Positions 7,791 to 14,558 of a DNA stretch of 16,086 bases are shown here, piece by piece. A program made the position numbers and the translations under genes. Origin of the DNA: Sutterellaceae bacterium (lineage in GTDB: Bacteria; Pseudomonadota; Gammaproteobacteria; Burkholderiales; Burkholderiaceae_F); assembly GCA_030531135.1 (NCBI GenBank), contig JAUNOJ010000014.1:1-16086 (forward strand), in the 5' to 3' direction. Position 1 is the first letter of the stretch; the number at the start of each line of letters is the position of its first letter. Under the pieces are notes generated by a model. It did not search any database. It saw only the letters and a list, made by a program, of their open reading frames with translations, and was not told where the DNA came from.

Positions 7791-8723
7791 TTAGGCCATG
7801 CGCGTCAAAGTCGTTAAGTGTGCAACGGCAGAGCGCGCCAGAGATCGGATATTGTAGCCGCCTTCCAAGATACTCACCACGCGATCGGCACAAACGAGTT
7901 TGGCCACACGCATGATTTCCATCGTGAGGTAGGAATAGTCGAACTCGGTCAACTTGAAGAGCGCCTGCTTTTCGTCGCGGTGGGCGTCAAAGCCGGCCGA
8001 GAGCAAAATCAGATCGGGCTTAAATTTTAATAGCTTCGGAATCCACTCGTCGTTGATCATGCGGATGACGTCGCTGCCCTCCGTGCCTTCGGGCATCGGG
8101 GCGTTGACGATGTTGCCGGCCGTGGCTTCCGGTAACCCGTACGGGAAAGCCGTATCCTGATACAGGCTAAAAAGTTTGATGCGCGGATCGTTTTTAACAA
8201 TATCTTCGGTGCCGTCGGCACGATGCACATCGATGTCGATGATGGCAACGCGTTGCAGTCCCAGATTGTCCAATGCGTGAAGCGCCGCACAAGCCACGGA
8301 ATTGATCAGACAAAAGCCGTGTGCGAAATTGCGCCCGGCGTGATGTCCCGGCGGACGCACGCAGGCAAAGGCGTTTCTCAAAGAACCCGAGCACACCTGA
8401 CGCACCGCTTCGATGGCCGCCCCCGCGCTTTTCATGGCGGCGGTAAAACTCAGTTCGTTGACTTCGGTATCGACGCTCAGTTTTTCAGGGGTGTGCGTCG
8501 CCGATTGACTTGTGGCGCGCAACTTTTCCACGTACTCGGCATCGTGCGCACGCAAAACGTCTTCAAGCGACGCTTCTTGGCTTGGAAGCGGCACCACGCA
8601 ACGCGTCAAGCCCGCGGCGATCATCTGATCTTCGATGGCTTCGATGCGTTCAGGCCTTTCGGGGTTGTCTTCCCCTTGCTGGTAGGTCTGACATAGGTCG
8701 TGCGTAAAAAATCCTGTGGGCAC
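7791..8723 (-). CDS. Histone deacetylase-family hydrolase
   Basis: The 310-residue zinc-dependent amidohydrolase has the class II HDAC/acetylpolyamine amidohydrolase fold. Bacterial members remove acetyl groups from polyamines, acetoin-related molecules or proteins. Visible active-site parts are NPERPERIEAI (20-30), RPPGHHAG with the H127-H128 pair, zinc ligands D165 and H167 in DIDVHRADG and D246 in SAGFDAH, and catalytic Y290 in EGGY. The loop after H167 is unusual: the common HHGNGT reads HRADGT here, replacing the second His and Asn. All direct zinc ligands remain, so activity is likely. Start: GTG at 8723 with GAGG 8 bases upstream. Substrate is unknown, and the neighbours give no clue. 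Confidence 0.92.
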   Translation of the reverse strand: MPTGFFTHDLCQTYQQGEDNPERPERIEAIEDQMIAAGLTRCVVPLPSQEASLEDVLRAHDAEYVEKLRATSQSATHTPEKLSVDTEVNELSFTAAMKSAGAAIEAVRQVCSGSLRNAFACVRPPGHHAGRNFAHGFCLINSVACAALHALDNLGLQRVAIIDIDVHRADGTEDIVKNDPRIKLFSLYQDTAFPYGLPEATAGNIVNAPMPEGTEGSDVIRMINDEWIPKLLKFKPDLILLSAGFDAHRDEKQALFKLTEFDYSYLTMEIMRVAKLVCADRVVSILEGGYNIRSLARSAVAHLTTLTRMA

Positions 8724-8756
8724 TGATTTCGCCTCATTTCGTTCTTGTATCCGACT

Positions 8757-8785
8757 ACTTTACTGCGTTTTGCCGATCTGTGCAA
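8757..8785 (-). promoter_or_regulatory. Possible promoter of the deacetylase gene
   Basis: On the minus strand, TTGCAC (8780-8785) and TAAAGT (8757-8762) are spaced 17 bases apart. The -10 matches 4/6 and the -35 begins with the strong TTG. The leader would be about 25 bases and includes the GAGG ribosome-binding site. Confidence 0.35.
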
Positions 8786-8841
8786 AAGTTTCGACTGTTT
8801 CGTTTAGAAAAAAAGTGTTAGTTCCTACCCCCGACAGACGG

Positions 8842-8870
8842 TAGCCGAAAGAACGAGCCCCACCTACAAT
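8842..8870 (+). promoter_or_regulatory. Possible promoter of the aroD-like gene
   Basis: On the + strand, TACAAT (8865-8870, 5/6) has TAGCCG (8842-8847, 3/6) 17 bases upstream. The transcript would start near 8877, leaving a leader of about 74 bases before the ATG at 8951. The poor -35 keeps confidence low. Confidence 0.35.
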
Positions 8871-8950
8871 GCCTGACAGCAAAATCGTCGGTGGGCTCAG
8901 ATATGCCGATCGACAGAAATATGCGGCTTCGGCTCGCAAGGAGAAAACAC

Positions 8951-9868
8951 ATGCAACGTCGCGATCTTTTGGGCACCGCCTTCGGTGCCGCAATCACAGC
9001 TATTCCCGCCGTGCACGCGAGCGTCACGGACAATTTCGGAGACAAAACTCGTCCGGTCGACACCAAAAATGCCGCGCGCGGTTGGGGTACGGGCGCCGTC
9101 AAGCCCATCGAAATCAAGGGGTGCAAAATCGGCGAAGGTCGCCCCAAACTCATTGCACCGACCACGAGCAAAACGCCCGACGATCTCTATGCCACGGTTC
9201 AGAAATTCGCCGGTATGGCACCTTTGGACATGATCGAAGTTCGTATCGACTATTTGGGAAAATTGCAGCCTGCGCAATACGCTGAAATCACGCGCAACGC
9301 CTACAAAGCCGCCGGTAACAAGATTGTGCTGGTGACGCTTCGCAACGGCACCGACGGCGGTCCGTTCGTGGCCGACGACAAGTATTACGGCGACGTTTAC
9401 CGCGCGGTGATCGAGTCGGGCGCAGCCGACATTATCGATTTGGAACTCTTCCGAGACGCCGCCATGGTTCGCTCTTTGGTTAAGGCTGCGCACGCCAAGG
9501 GCATTAAGGTCATTATCAGCGACCATGAGTTTAAGTTCACGCCCGACGAAGGCGAAATCGTTCGTCGCCTGTTGCTTGAACAGGAATTCGGTGCGGATAT
9601 TCTCAAAATCGCCGTGATGGCACTCTCGCCCGAGGATGCCCTGACGGTCATGTCGGCAACGGCCAAGATGCGTCACTACTACACCGATCGCCCCATGCTC
9701 ACGATGGCGATGGGCAAGTGGGGCGTGTTGACGCGCATCACCGGCGAAGGGTTCGGGTCCGATTTGACCTTTGCGTCCGTGGGCGGCAAAGCCAGTGCTC
9801 CCGGTCAGATTCCGGCCGAAGACTGCTTGACGGTCCTTGAAACGCTGCACAAGGCCATGAATCCGTAA
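8951..9868 (+). CDS. aroD: Type I 3-dehydroquinate dehydratase with export signal
   Basis: The 305-residue enzyme converts 3-dehydroquinate to 3-dehydroshikimate through a lysine Schiff base. The catalytic set is complete: E96 in EVRID, H192 in SDHEFK, K219 in ILKIAVMA, R262 in TRITGE and Q286 in SAPGQ. IDLELF (172-177) and the TIM-barrel length also match AroD. Unlike the cytoplasmic E. coli enzyme (about 250 residues), it has about 50 extra N-terminal residues. These begin MQRRDLLGTAFGAAITAIPA and look like a twin-arginine signal peptide ending near VHA (21-23). The enzyme is thus probably periplasmic and may serve quinate/shikimate breakdown rather than biosynthesis. Start: ATG with AAGGAG 7 bases upstream; an in-frame GTG at 8891 is rejected. 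A terminator follows. Confidence 0.92.
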   Translation: MQRRDLLGTAFGAAITAIPAVHASVTDNFGDKTRPVDTKNAARGWGTGAVKPIEIKGCKIGEGRPKLIAPTTSKTPDDLYATVQKFAGMAPLDMIEVRIDYLGKLQPAQYAEITRNAYKAAGNKIVLVTLRNGTDGGPFVADDKYYGDVYRAVIESGAADIIDLELFRDAAMVRSLVKAAHAKGIKVIISDHEFKFTPDEGEIVRRLLLEQEFGADILKIAVMALSPEDALTVMSATAKMRHYYTDRPMLTMAMGKWGVLTRITGEGFGSDLTFASVGGKASAPGQIPAEDCLTVLETLHKAMNP

Positions 9869-9891
9869 TTTTGAGCTTTGTCTCGATAGCG

Positions 9892-9936
9892 AAATCCTCG
9901 TTTGCTCTTCGAAAGTCAGACGAGGATTTTTCTTTT
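9892..9936 (+). terminator. Rho-independent terminator after the aroD-like gene
   Basis: A 10-base stem, AAATCCTCGT (9892-9901) with ACGAGGATTT (9920-9929), is followed by TTCTTTT. The loop of 18 bases is long but the stem is perfect and lies 23 bases after the stop codon. Confidence 0.82.
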
Positions 9937-10037
9937 GTGTCGCACAGCTTCAAACCAACTCGCAAAAGCACGCGCAAAGCGTCTTGATCGGTTAACATTA
10001 CCTTTCGTTTTGACCGTTTCTTTTGTTTTCGAAACCC

Positions 10038-11591
10038 ATGCAGCAGAATTTTTCCAGAAGAGACCTTTTACTCGGTGCCATGGCGCTGACGTTGCCGACC
10101 GTTTCTTTGGCGGCACCCACGAAAAATTTTGCCCAACGTGCCGATGTGCAGAAGTGGGCCAAGCGCATTGCGCAGCAAGAAAAACTCCCCTATCGTTGGA
10201 TCATCGATAACCTCGCCAAGGCCAAGCACATCCCGACCAGTGTGCGCATCATGGATCAGCCGCGTCTGACGGCCGGCAACAAACCCGACGACTGGTTTGC
10301 CCATCGCAAAAATTTCATGAATGCGGTTCGCGTCAATGCCGGACTTGAATTCGTCAAGAAGCACCGCAAAACGATTCTTGCCGTTCAAAGGCAATACAGG
10401 ATTCCGGGGGCTGTGGTTGTGTCCATTATCGGGATCGAAACGATTTTCGGAAAACGCCAGGGCGACTATCGCGCTTTGGATACCTTGACCACGCTATCCT
10501 TTGATCACAAGCGTCGTGCGGACTTTTTCCGTAAAGAATTGGTGAGTTACTTAAAGCTTTGCCGCAAAACCAAGGCCGATCCGGCCGTGATGAAAGGAAG
10601 TTTTGCGGGCGCCGTCGGCATGTGCCAATTCATGCCTTCCAACATCTTGGCTTACGGCGTGGATTACGACAAAAACGGTCGCATCGATTTGAATAATTCT
10701 GCAGCCGACGCCATTGCTTCGGTGGCAAACTATCTTGTCAAACACAACTGGCAAAGCACGCTTCCCATCGCTTGGGAATGCGACGCCACGCCGGCGCTCT
10801 ACCAACGCTTGAAAGCGGGCGGCGGCAAAACGCACACCACGCTTGCCAAGGCCAAAGCCGCGGGCGTCAAGCTCAAAGAATCGGCATTGGTTCCCGGTCA
10901 TACGCCTGTGATGCTCATTCAGTTGAAGTCCCCGCAAAAGGACACTTGGCGTTTGGGCACGGAAAACTTTGCGGCCATCATGCGCTACAACCGCTCCTAC
11001 TTTTATGCCGAAACGGTCCGAGAACTTGCCATGGCGCTGATCGAAGCCGATCCGGCTTTGGCCGGCCCCATGAAGCTTGCCAAAGACACGCCGCATCAAG
11101 TCATTGAGGGCGACAATGTGCCCACGACCGAAACGTCGCAATCGGTACAAACGCAAGCGCCGAAGCAGTCTCCAATCCGCGAAACGGTCGAAGACGTTCA
11201 AACGCCTCAAAAGGCCCCTGAAACGCCGCAAAGCGCAACGCACCCCGCCCGTCAGGCACCGACCACGTCTGAGGGCGTACGCATCGATTTGACGCCGCGA
11301 GAAGCACCCCAGACGACACCGCAACCGTCTGGCTCGACACGCAGCAATTTCATTCGCGAAACCGAAACCGTGATCGACTCGCACCCCGTCAAGCGCCTGC
11401 CGGAAAGCCCCCTGCCCGAGCCCGGCAGCACCTATGCGCCGGCACCGGCTCCGGGAGAGCCCACGGTCTATGCCATTCCGGACTATTCTCAACCGGTGAT
11501 GCCCGACGGCGTTCCGTTGGAAGCCCGCGTCAAAGACTGGTCCGACACTGTCATTACGCCTGCCGTAGATCCTTCGATCTTCGACAAGTGA
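10038..11591 (+). CDS. mltB: MltB-like lytic murein transglycosylase with proline-rich tail
   Basis: The 517-residue exported enzyme cleaves the glycan strands of peptidoglycan, leaving 1,6-anhydro ends. Residues 1-25 hold a twin-arginine-like signal (NFSRRDLLLGA, then hydrophobic to SLA) instead of the lipobox of E. coli MltB. The SLT_2 domain spans about 30-345. It has catalytic E134 in IGIETIFGK, then ALDTLTTLSFDHKRRADFF, GSFAGAVGMCQFMPSN and DAIASVANYLVKHNW, all matching MltB. Residues after about 355 form a Pro/Thr/Gln/Glu-rich low-complexity tail of about 160 residues, probably a flexible linker, ending in a short ordered-looking segment. The ATG at 10038 lacks a good ribosome-binding site; an in-frame TTG at 10023 is the alternative. 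Flanked by terminators on both sides. Confidence 0.92.
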   Translation: MQQNFSRRDLLLGAMALTLPTVSLAAPTKNFAQRADVQKWAKRIAQQEKLPYRWIIDNLAKAKHIPTSVRIMDQPRLTAGNKPDDWFAHRKNFMNAVRVNAGLEFVKKHRKTILAVQRQYRIPGAVVVSIIGIETIFGKRQGDYRALDTLTTLSFDHKRRADFFRKELVSYLKLCRKTKADPAVMKGSFAGAVGMCQFMPSNILAYGVDYDKNGRIDLNNSAADAIASVANYLVKHNWQSTLPIAWECDATPALYQRLKAGGGKTHTTLAKAKAAGVKLKESALVPGHTPVMLIQLKSPQKDTWRLGTENFAAIMRYNRSYFYAETVRELAMALIEADPALAGPMKLAKDTPHQVIEGDNVPTTETSQSVQTQAPKQSPIRETVEDVQTPQKAPETPQSATHPARQAPTTSEGVRIDLTPREAPQTTPQPSGSTRSNFIRETETVIDSHPVKRLPESPLPEPGSTYAPAPAPGEPTVYAIPDYSQPVMPDGVPLEARVKDWSDTVITPAVDPSIFDK

Positions 11592-11614
11592 GTTGCAAAA
11601 ACGACAGAAAAAAT

Positions 11615-11646
11615 AAAAGCCCGAGGTCGCGAAACTTCGGGCTTTT
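11615..11646. terminator. Bidirectional terminator between convergent mltB and rubrerythrin genes
   Basis: The hairpin arms are AAAAGCCCGAGG (11615-11626) and CTTCGGGCTTTT (11635-11646), with one wobble near the loop. The + strand reads into TTTTGG. The minus strand reads into TTTTATTTTTTC, a very good U-tract for the rubrerythrin transcript. It sits between the two convergent stop codons. Confidence 0.88.
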
Positions 11647-11691
11647 GGATTTCTTTACTCATCGGCAATCACGCCGACGGCAAGACCGATA

Positions 11692-12357
11692 TTAGTAGTT
11701 GGTCTTGCGAACTTCGAAGAAGCTCTGAGCGTAGTGGCAGACCGGGCAGACGTCCGGAGCGTCGTTGCCGACCACGATGTGACCGCAAATACGGCATTCC
11801 CACATCGTCATTTCGCCCTTGGCAAAGACCTGCTTCATCTGCACGTTGTTGAGCAACTTGCGATAGCGTTCTTCGTGGGTCTTTTCGATGGCGCCGACCA
11901 TACGGAACTTGGCAGCGATTTCGGGGAAACCTTCTTCATCGGCTTCCTTGGCGAAACGGTCGTACATGTCGGTCCATTCGTAGTTTTCGCCTTCGGCAGC
12001 AGCCTGAAGGTTGGCAACCGTATCCTTGATGCCGCCCAAGAGGTCAAACCACAAGCGGGCATGTTCCTGTTCGTTACGAGCGGTCGAAAGGAAAATTTCG
12101 GCCAACTGTTCGTAACCTTCACGGCGAGCCACTTCGGCAAAATAGGTGTACTTGTTGCGAGCCTGAGATTCGCCGGCAAATGCGTCGGCCAAGTTTTTCG
12201 CCGTCTTCGTGCCTTCGAGCTTGTTGTTGCCGCAAGCCTTCTTTTCTTCAACGGGTTCGAACACTTCCACGCCCTTGTGGCACAACGGGCAGATGTAATC
12301 GGCAGGCAATTCGTCGCCTTCGTAGATATAGCCGCAAACCTTGCAACGATACTTCAT
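11692..12357 (-). CDS. Rubrerythrin with N- and C-terminal rubredoxin domains
   Basis: The 221-residue cytoplasmic non-haem iron protein reduces hydrogen peroxide in anaerobes and microaerophiles. Order of domains: an N-terminal rubredoxin-like knuckle pair (C5-x2-C8 and C23-x2-C26), and a four-helix ferritin-like diiron domain from about 50 to 165. That domain has E63 (GESQARNKY) and two ExxH motifs (E96-H99 and E158-H161). A C-terminal rubredoxin follows (C178-x2-C181 and C194-x2-C197). Classical rubrerythrin has only the C-terminal rubredoxin and 'reverse' forms only the N-terminal one. The double form recalls desulforubrerythrin of Campylobacter, though the N-terminal Cys spacing here is rubredoxin-like. 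Start: ATG with AGGAG 7 bases upstream. The leader carries a perfect hairpin; a strong terminator follows. Confidence 0.95.
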   Translation of the reverse strand: MKYRCKVCGYIYEGDELPADYICPLCHKGVEVFEPVEEKKACGNNKLEGTKTAKNLADAFAGESQARNKYTYFAEVARREGYEQLAEIFLSTARNEQEHARLWFDLLGGIKDTVANLQAAAEGENYEWTDMYDRFAKEADEEGFPEIAAKFRMVGAIEKTHEERYRKLLNNVQMKQVFAKGEMTMWECRICGHIVVGNDAPDVCPVCHYAQSFFEVRKTNY

Positions 12358-12379
12358 TTTTTTCTCCTGAAATGAATTT

Positions 12380-12404
12380 GAGGACTCTTCGGGTAAGAGT
12401 CCTC
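12380..12404 (-). promoter_or_regulatory. Perfect hairpin in the rubrerythrin 5' leader
   Basis: GAGGACTCTT (12380-12389) and AAGAGTCCTC (12395-12404) form a perfect 10-base stem with a 5-base loop. It lies 22 bases upstream of the start codon and just upstream of the ribosome-binding site. From the inferred promoter the transcript would start about 10 bases before the stem, so it would cap the mRNA 5' end. No U-tract follows on the minus strand, so it is not a normal terminator. It could be an mRNA-stabilising stem or a protein-binding palindrome. Confidence 0.6.
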
Positions 12405-12420
12405 GTTTGGGGTTATCGCT

Positions 12421-12450
12421 ATTTTACCAAGTGCGAATAAAGTCTGTAAG
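12421..12450 (-). promoter_or_regulatory. Probable promoter of the rubrerythrin gene
   Basis: On the minus strand, CTTACA (12445-12450, 4/6) and TAAAAT (12421-12426, 5/6) are spaced 18 bases apart. The start of transcription would fall near 12414, directly before the leader hairpin. Confidence 0.45.
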
Positions 12451-12505
12451 CGATTTTTTTCACCGGTTGAGAGGTTGTTTTAGCATTGATAGAAAACCTC
12501 AATGA

Positions 12506-12553
12506 GTAAATAAGATTGATTGTCACTCCGGAGACAAACTGTCTCTTATTTAC
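12506..12553. repeat. Nested inverted repeats at the 3' end of the HIRAN operon
   Basis: The outer arms GTAAATAAGA (12506-12515) and TCTTATTTAC (12544-12553) are perfectly complementary over 10 bases. An inner hairpin GAGACA / TGTCTC (12531-12545, 3-base loop) and the 8-base palindrome CTCCGGAG (12526-12533) lie inside. The inner hairpin and outer stem share two bases, so they compete. The right arm includes the TAA stop of the HIRAN gene. No U-tract follows in either direction. It may end or protect the operon transcript, or mark the edge of inserted DNA. Confidence 0.55.
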
Positions 12554-13287
12554 CCAACTTCTACCAACGGTTGAAAGTCTGTGCCATTAAAGATGGAGCG
12601 ATTACCGATGCCATCTCTGTAGGACAAAGAACAAAGAATTTGGTACACGCGCGGTGCGTCTTGATTAATTTGCTTAATTTTGATGTTCAAGCTTCCAGGT
12701 CTCTTGTCCAACAATTCAGAAAATCCTGTCGCCAGATATCGAGGTAGATAGCCAACAACTGCCGAAGGGTTATCTGAACAAATCATGACTGCACTTGTAT
12801 CTCGCGGGTTTTGCTTGTCCAAAAGCAATCTCAACTCATCTCCAACCTGAAGATGCTGTTGGAGTTCCTCGGCTTGCCATGTGTGGGATGCACCATGGAC
12901 TAAAAAAACGACCTCTCCGTCTCCGTATTCATCGGATCGAACGTCCGGAAAAACTTGGAATGTATCAGTTACTTTGATAGCCTCAGACCGAGCAAGCATA
13001 TCCATGGCCGTTACATGCTCGACATCAAGATCTAGCCAACGCACAAAATCCTCATACTCAGGTCGACGAGGAGATAGTAATCTGTTCGAAAAGATCGGAA
13101 ATAACTGATTTGACTCATAGATCTTGTTGATATCCGACAAACCTAACAGGGGTAAAAAGCTATGAGCCTCTTTCACCCCAGCCGTATACACAAAGCGATA
13201 ACCCTTTTCAGTTTGATCTAAGCGCCCAATGACATGCCAACTATGATCTACACTGGACTGCCACGCAAGGAACAGACGATTACACAT
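12550..13287 (-). CDS. HIRAN-domain protein, third gene of HicB/kinase operon
   Basis: The 245-residue protein has two parts. Residues 1-110 (RLFLAWQSS, GRLDQTEKGYRFVYTAGV, LFPIFSNRLLSPRRPEY) look like the N-terminal region seen in bacterial HIRAN proteins that travel with HipA-like kinases. Residues about 125-195 are a HIRAN domain: VVFLVHG, then VGDELRLLLDKQNPRD, AV.I and VVGYLPRYLA. HIRAN domains bind DNA ends or damaged DNA in eukaryotic HLTF/Rad5 proteins; bacterial roles are poorly known. There is no helicase or nuclease motif. I chose ATG at 13287, which overlaps the kinase stop by 8 bases (ATGTGTAA), over TTG at 13305. The tight overlap implies coupled translation with the kinase. Possible roles are kinase antitoxin, kinase substrate or effector; this is inference. 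Confidence 0.8.
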   Translation of the reverse strand: MCNRLFLAWQSSVDHSWHVIGRLDQTEKGYRFVYTAGVKEAHSFLPLLGLSDINKIYESNQLFPIFSNRLLSPRRPEYEDFVRWLDLDVEHVTAMDMLARSEAIKVTDTFQVFPDVRSDEYGDGEVVFLVHGASHTWQAEELQQHLQVGDELRLLLDKQNPRDTSAVMICSDNPSAVVGYLPRYLATGFSELLDKRPGSLNIKIKQINQDAPRVYQILCSLSYRDGIGNRSIFNGTDFQPLVEVG

Positions 13288-14173
13288 TTGATCTAACTCT
13301 TTCAATATTAACGGCTATAAGCTCTAAAGCGAACTTTTTCGCTACGGATGAACACAGTTCTTCAGGAATGTTGCTTAATACTTCCTCAATGTTAGAACGA
13401 TTGAGCAAACCTAAAGATTCAAGAACTGTTTGGCGTGCCTCGGGACATAAATGAATTGCCTTGACTAAACAGTTTAATGTACTTAGTTTTTTGCCCGTAT
13501 CATCAACGAACATTGTCTTTGCTCGTTGCGCAAATCTATCAACACTAAACCCACTATCTTTTGATTCTAATCTACTCTCTCTTTCAGTATCGCTTAATCC
13601 TCTACCCAAACTCGCCGCGTGATCAAAGCTCGGAGCCAAAAATTGTTTCGCTTGGACTTCATCCCAAATAATCCCCCAATTCATATGATGCCGATCTTGA
13701 TTTCCAATTAGGGTATCCAACAACAGATATAGACAAAAAGTTTTTGCTGACTCTCTATCGTTACGACCATATCTTTTGTCTAACGCATCCAAGCAGTAAA
13801 ACACATTTTCTAGCGTATACAGGCTATTTCCTCGACTCTTTGTCATCTCAAACTGATAGCCGGGTACCCACTCTGACAACAATTCATTTCCATGAGCCAA
13901 TTGTTGTGCCGAATGCATCATTTTCTTTGTCATTACCCCAAACTTTCTACCACCAAAAGCATCGGTAATACAACATAACTGATATTCTGCGTGAGGTATT
14001 TCCATAATGTTACATAACTCACAGGCACACTTTTCGGTCCAACACTCATCGCGCCGATTGTCATCAGGAATTTTGACCATCCACTCTTTACCATCTTGCC
14101 ACCATTTCAAGATTTTTCCTGAAGTTTCCAGATTGGGAAAAGCTCGCCGCTCAATTTGCTTAATTTCGTACAT
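13280..14173 (-). CDS. Compact HipA-like Ser/Thr kinase
   Basis: The 297-residue protein has a kinase fold of the HipA/CtkA type. Likely catalytic parts are K34 in EWMVKIP (ATP lysine), E47 in the following helix, GNQDRHHMNWGI (157-168) with catalytic D160 and Mg-binding N165, and FDHAAS with D184 as the DFG equivalent. It is much shorter than E. coli HipA (about 440 residues) and lacks the HipA N-terminal subdomain, like HipT or CtkA. HipA toxins phosphorylate targets such as glutamyl- or tryptophanyl-tRNA synthetase. The target here is unknown. Start: ATG with AGGGAG 4 bases upstream; the HicB-like gene ends 29 bases before. The gene is AT-rich (two lines counted, 35% G+C each), unlike its surroundings, so it was probably acquired. 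Confidence 0.85.
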   Translation of the reverse strand: MYEIKQIERRAFPNLETSGKILKWWQDGKEWMVKIPDDNRRDECWTEKCACELCNIMEIPHAEYQLCCITDAFGGRKFGVMTKKMMHSAQQLAHGNELLSEWVPGYQFEMTKSRGNSLYTLENVFYCLDALDKRYGRNDRESAKTFCLYLLLDTLIGNQDRHHMNWGIIWDEVQAKQFLAPSFDHAASLGRGLSDTERESRLESKDSGFSVDRFAQRAKTMFVDDTGKKLSTLNCLVKAIHLCPEARQTVLESLGLLNRSNIEEVLSNIPEELCSSVAKKFALELIAVNIERVRSNV

Positions 14174-14202
14174 AAGCTCCCTGTGTCAGACCAAAAACTT
14201 TT

Positions 14203-14550
14203 TTATGTAAGGCTTTTAGAATCAAGATACGTCTCAACGGCTATCTTGATAAATTCATTTAGAGATTGGTTATTACGCGCAGCATACTCTGCAGACCTTC
14301 GATGCAGTTCTTCACCGATACGTACATTGAAAGTGCCCGAAAATGGTTTTTCTGGCTCACCCCCCTTTCTACGACACTCACCTATGTAATCATCAATGGA
14401 GTTTTTAAATCTTTCCCGAAGCTGTGTGAGATTTTCTGCTTCGAAACGAATAGTTTTCTTAATGAATAAAACCTCACCAACCAACATGTCTGATACAAGA
14501 TTAGGAACTATCGAGACGGTATATCCTTTATAAGACAATATCGTAGCCAT
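14203..14550 (-). CDS. HicB-like antitoxin, first gene of the kinase operon
   Basis: The 115-residue protein has the HicB layout. A partial RNase-H-like domain comes first (YKGYTVSIVPN, VGEVLFIKKTIRFEAENLTQ, IDDYIGECRRKGGEPEKPFS). A ribbon-helix-helix DNA-binding tail follows (GTFNVRIGEELHRRSAEYAA then SLNEFIKIAVETYL). HicB proteins neutralise the HicA mRNA interferase and repress their promoter. No HicA is present here; a HipA-like kinase and a HIRAN protein follow instead. A palindrome in its own promoter is the likely binding site. The ATG at 14550 has no ribosome-binding site but lies about 8 bases after a consensus -10, suggesting a leaderless mRNA. Confidence 0.88.
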   Translation of the reverse strand: MATILSYKGYTVSIVPNLVSDMLVGEVLFIKKTIRFEAENLTQLRERFKNSIDDYIGECRRKGGEPEKPFSGTFNVRIGEELHRRSAEYAARNNQSLNEFIKIAVETYLDSKSLT

Positions 14551-14558
14551 TTGGTAAC

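Noticed and set aside
10551..11492. Long open frame on the minus strand opposite mltB
   Set aside because: Arg/Gly-rich shadow protein without recognisable domain, fully inside a clear MltB-like gene.
11600..12560. Second att copy of the tRNA-Pro 3' end bounding an integrated island
   Set aside because: No stretch matching the tRNA 3' end was found on the far side of the AT-rich module.
12520..12747. Small + strand open frame opposite the HIRAN gene
   Set aside because: It lies inside the HIRAN coding region, has no domain and no ribosome-binding site.
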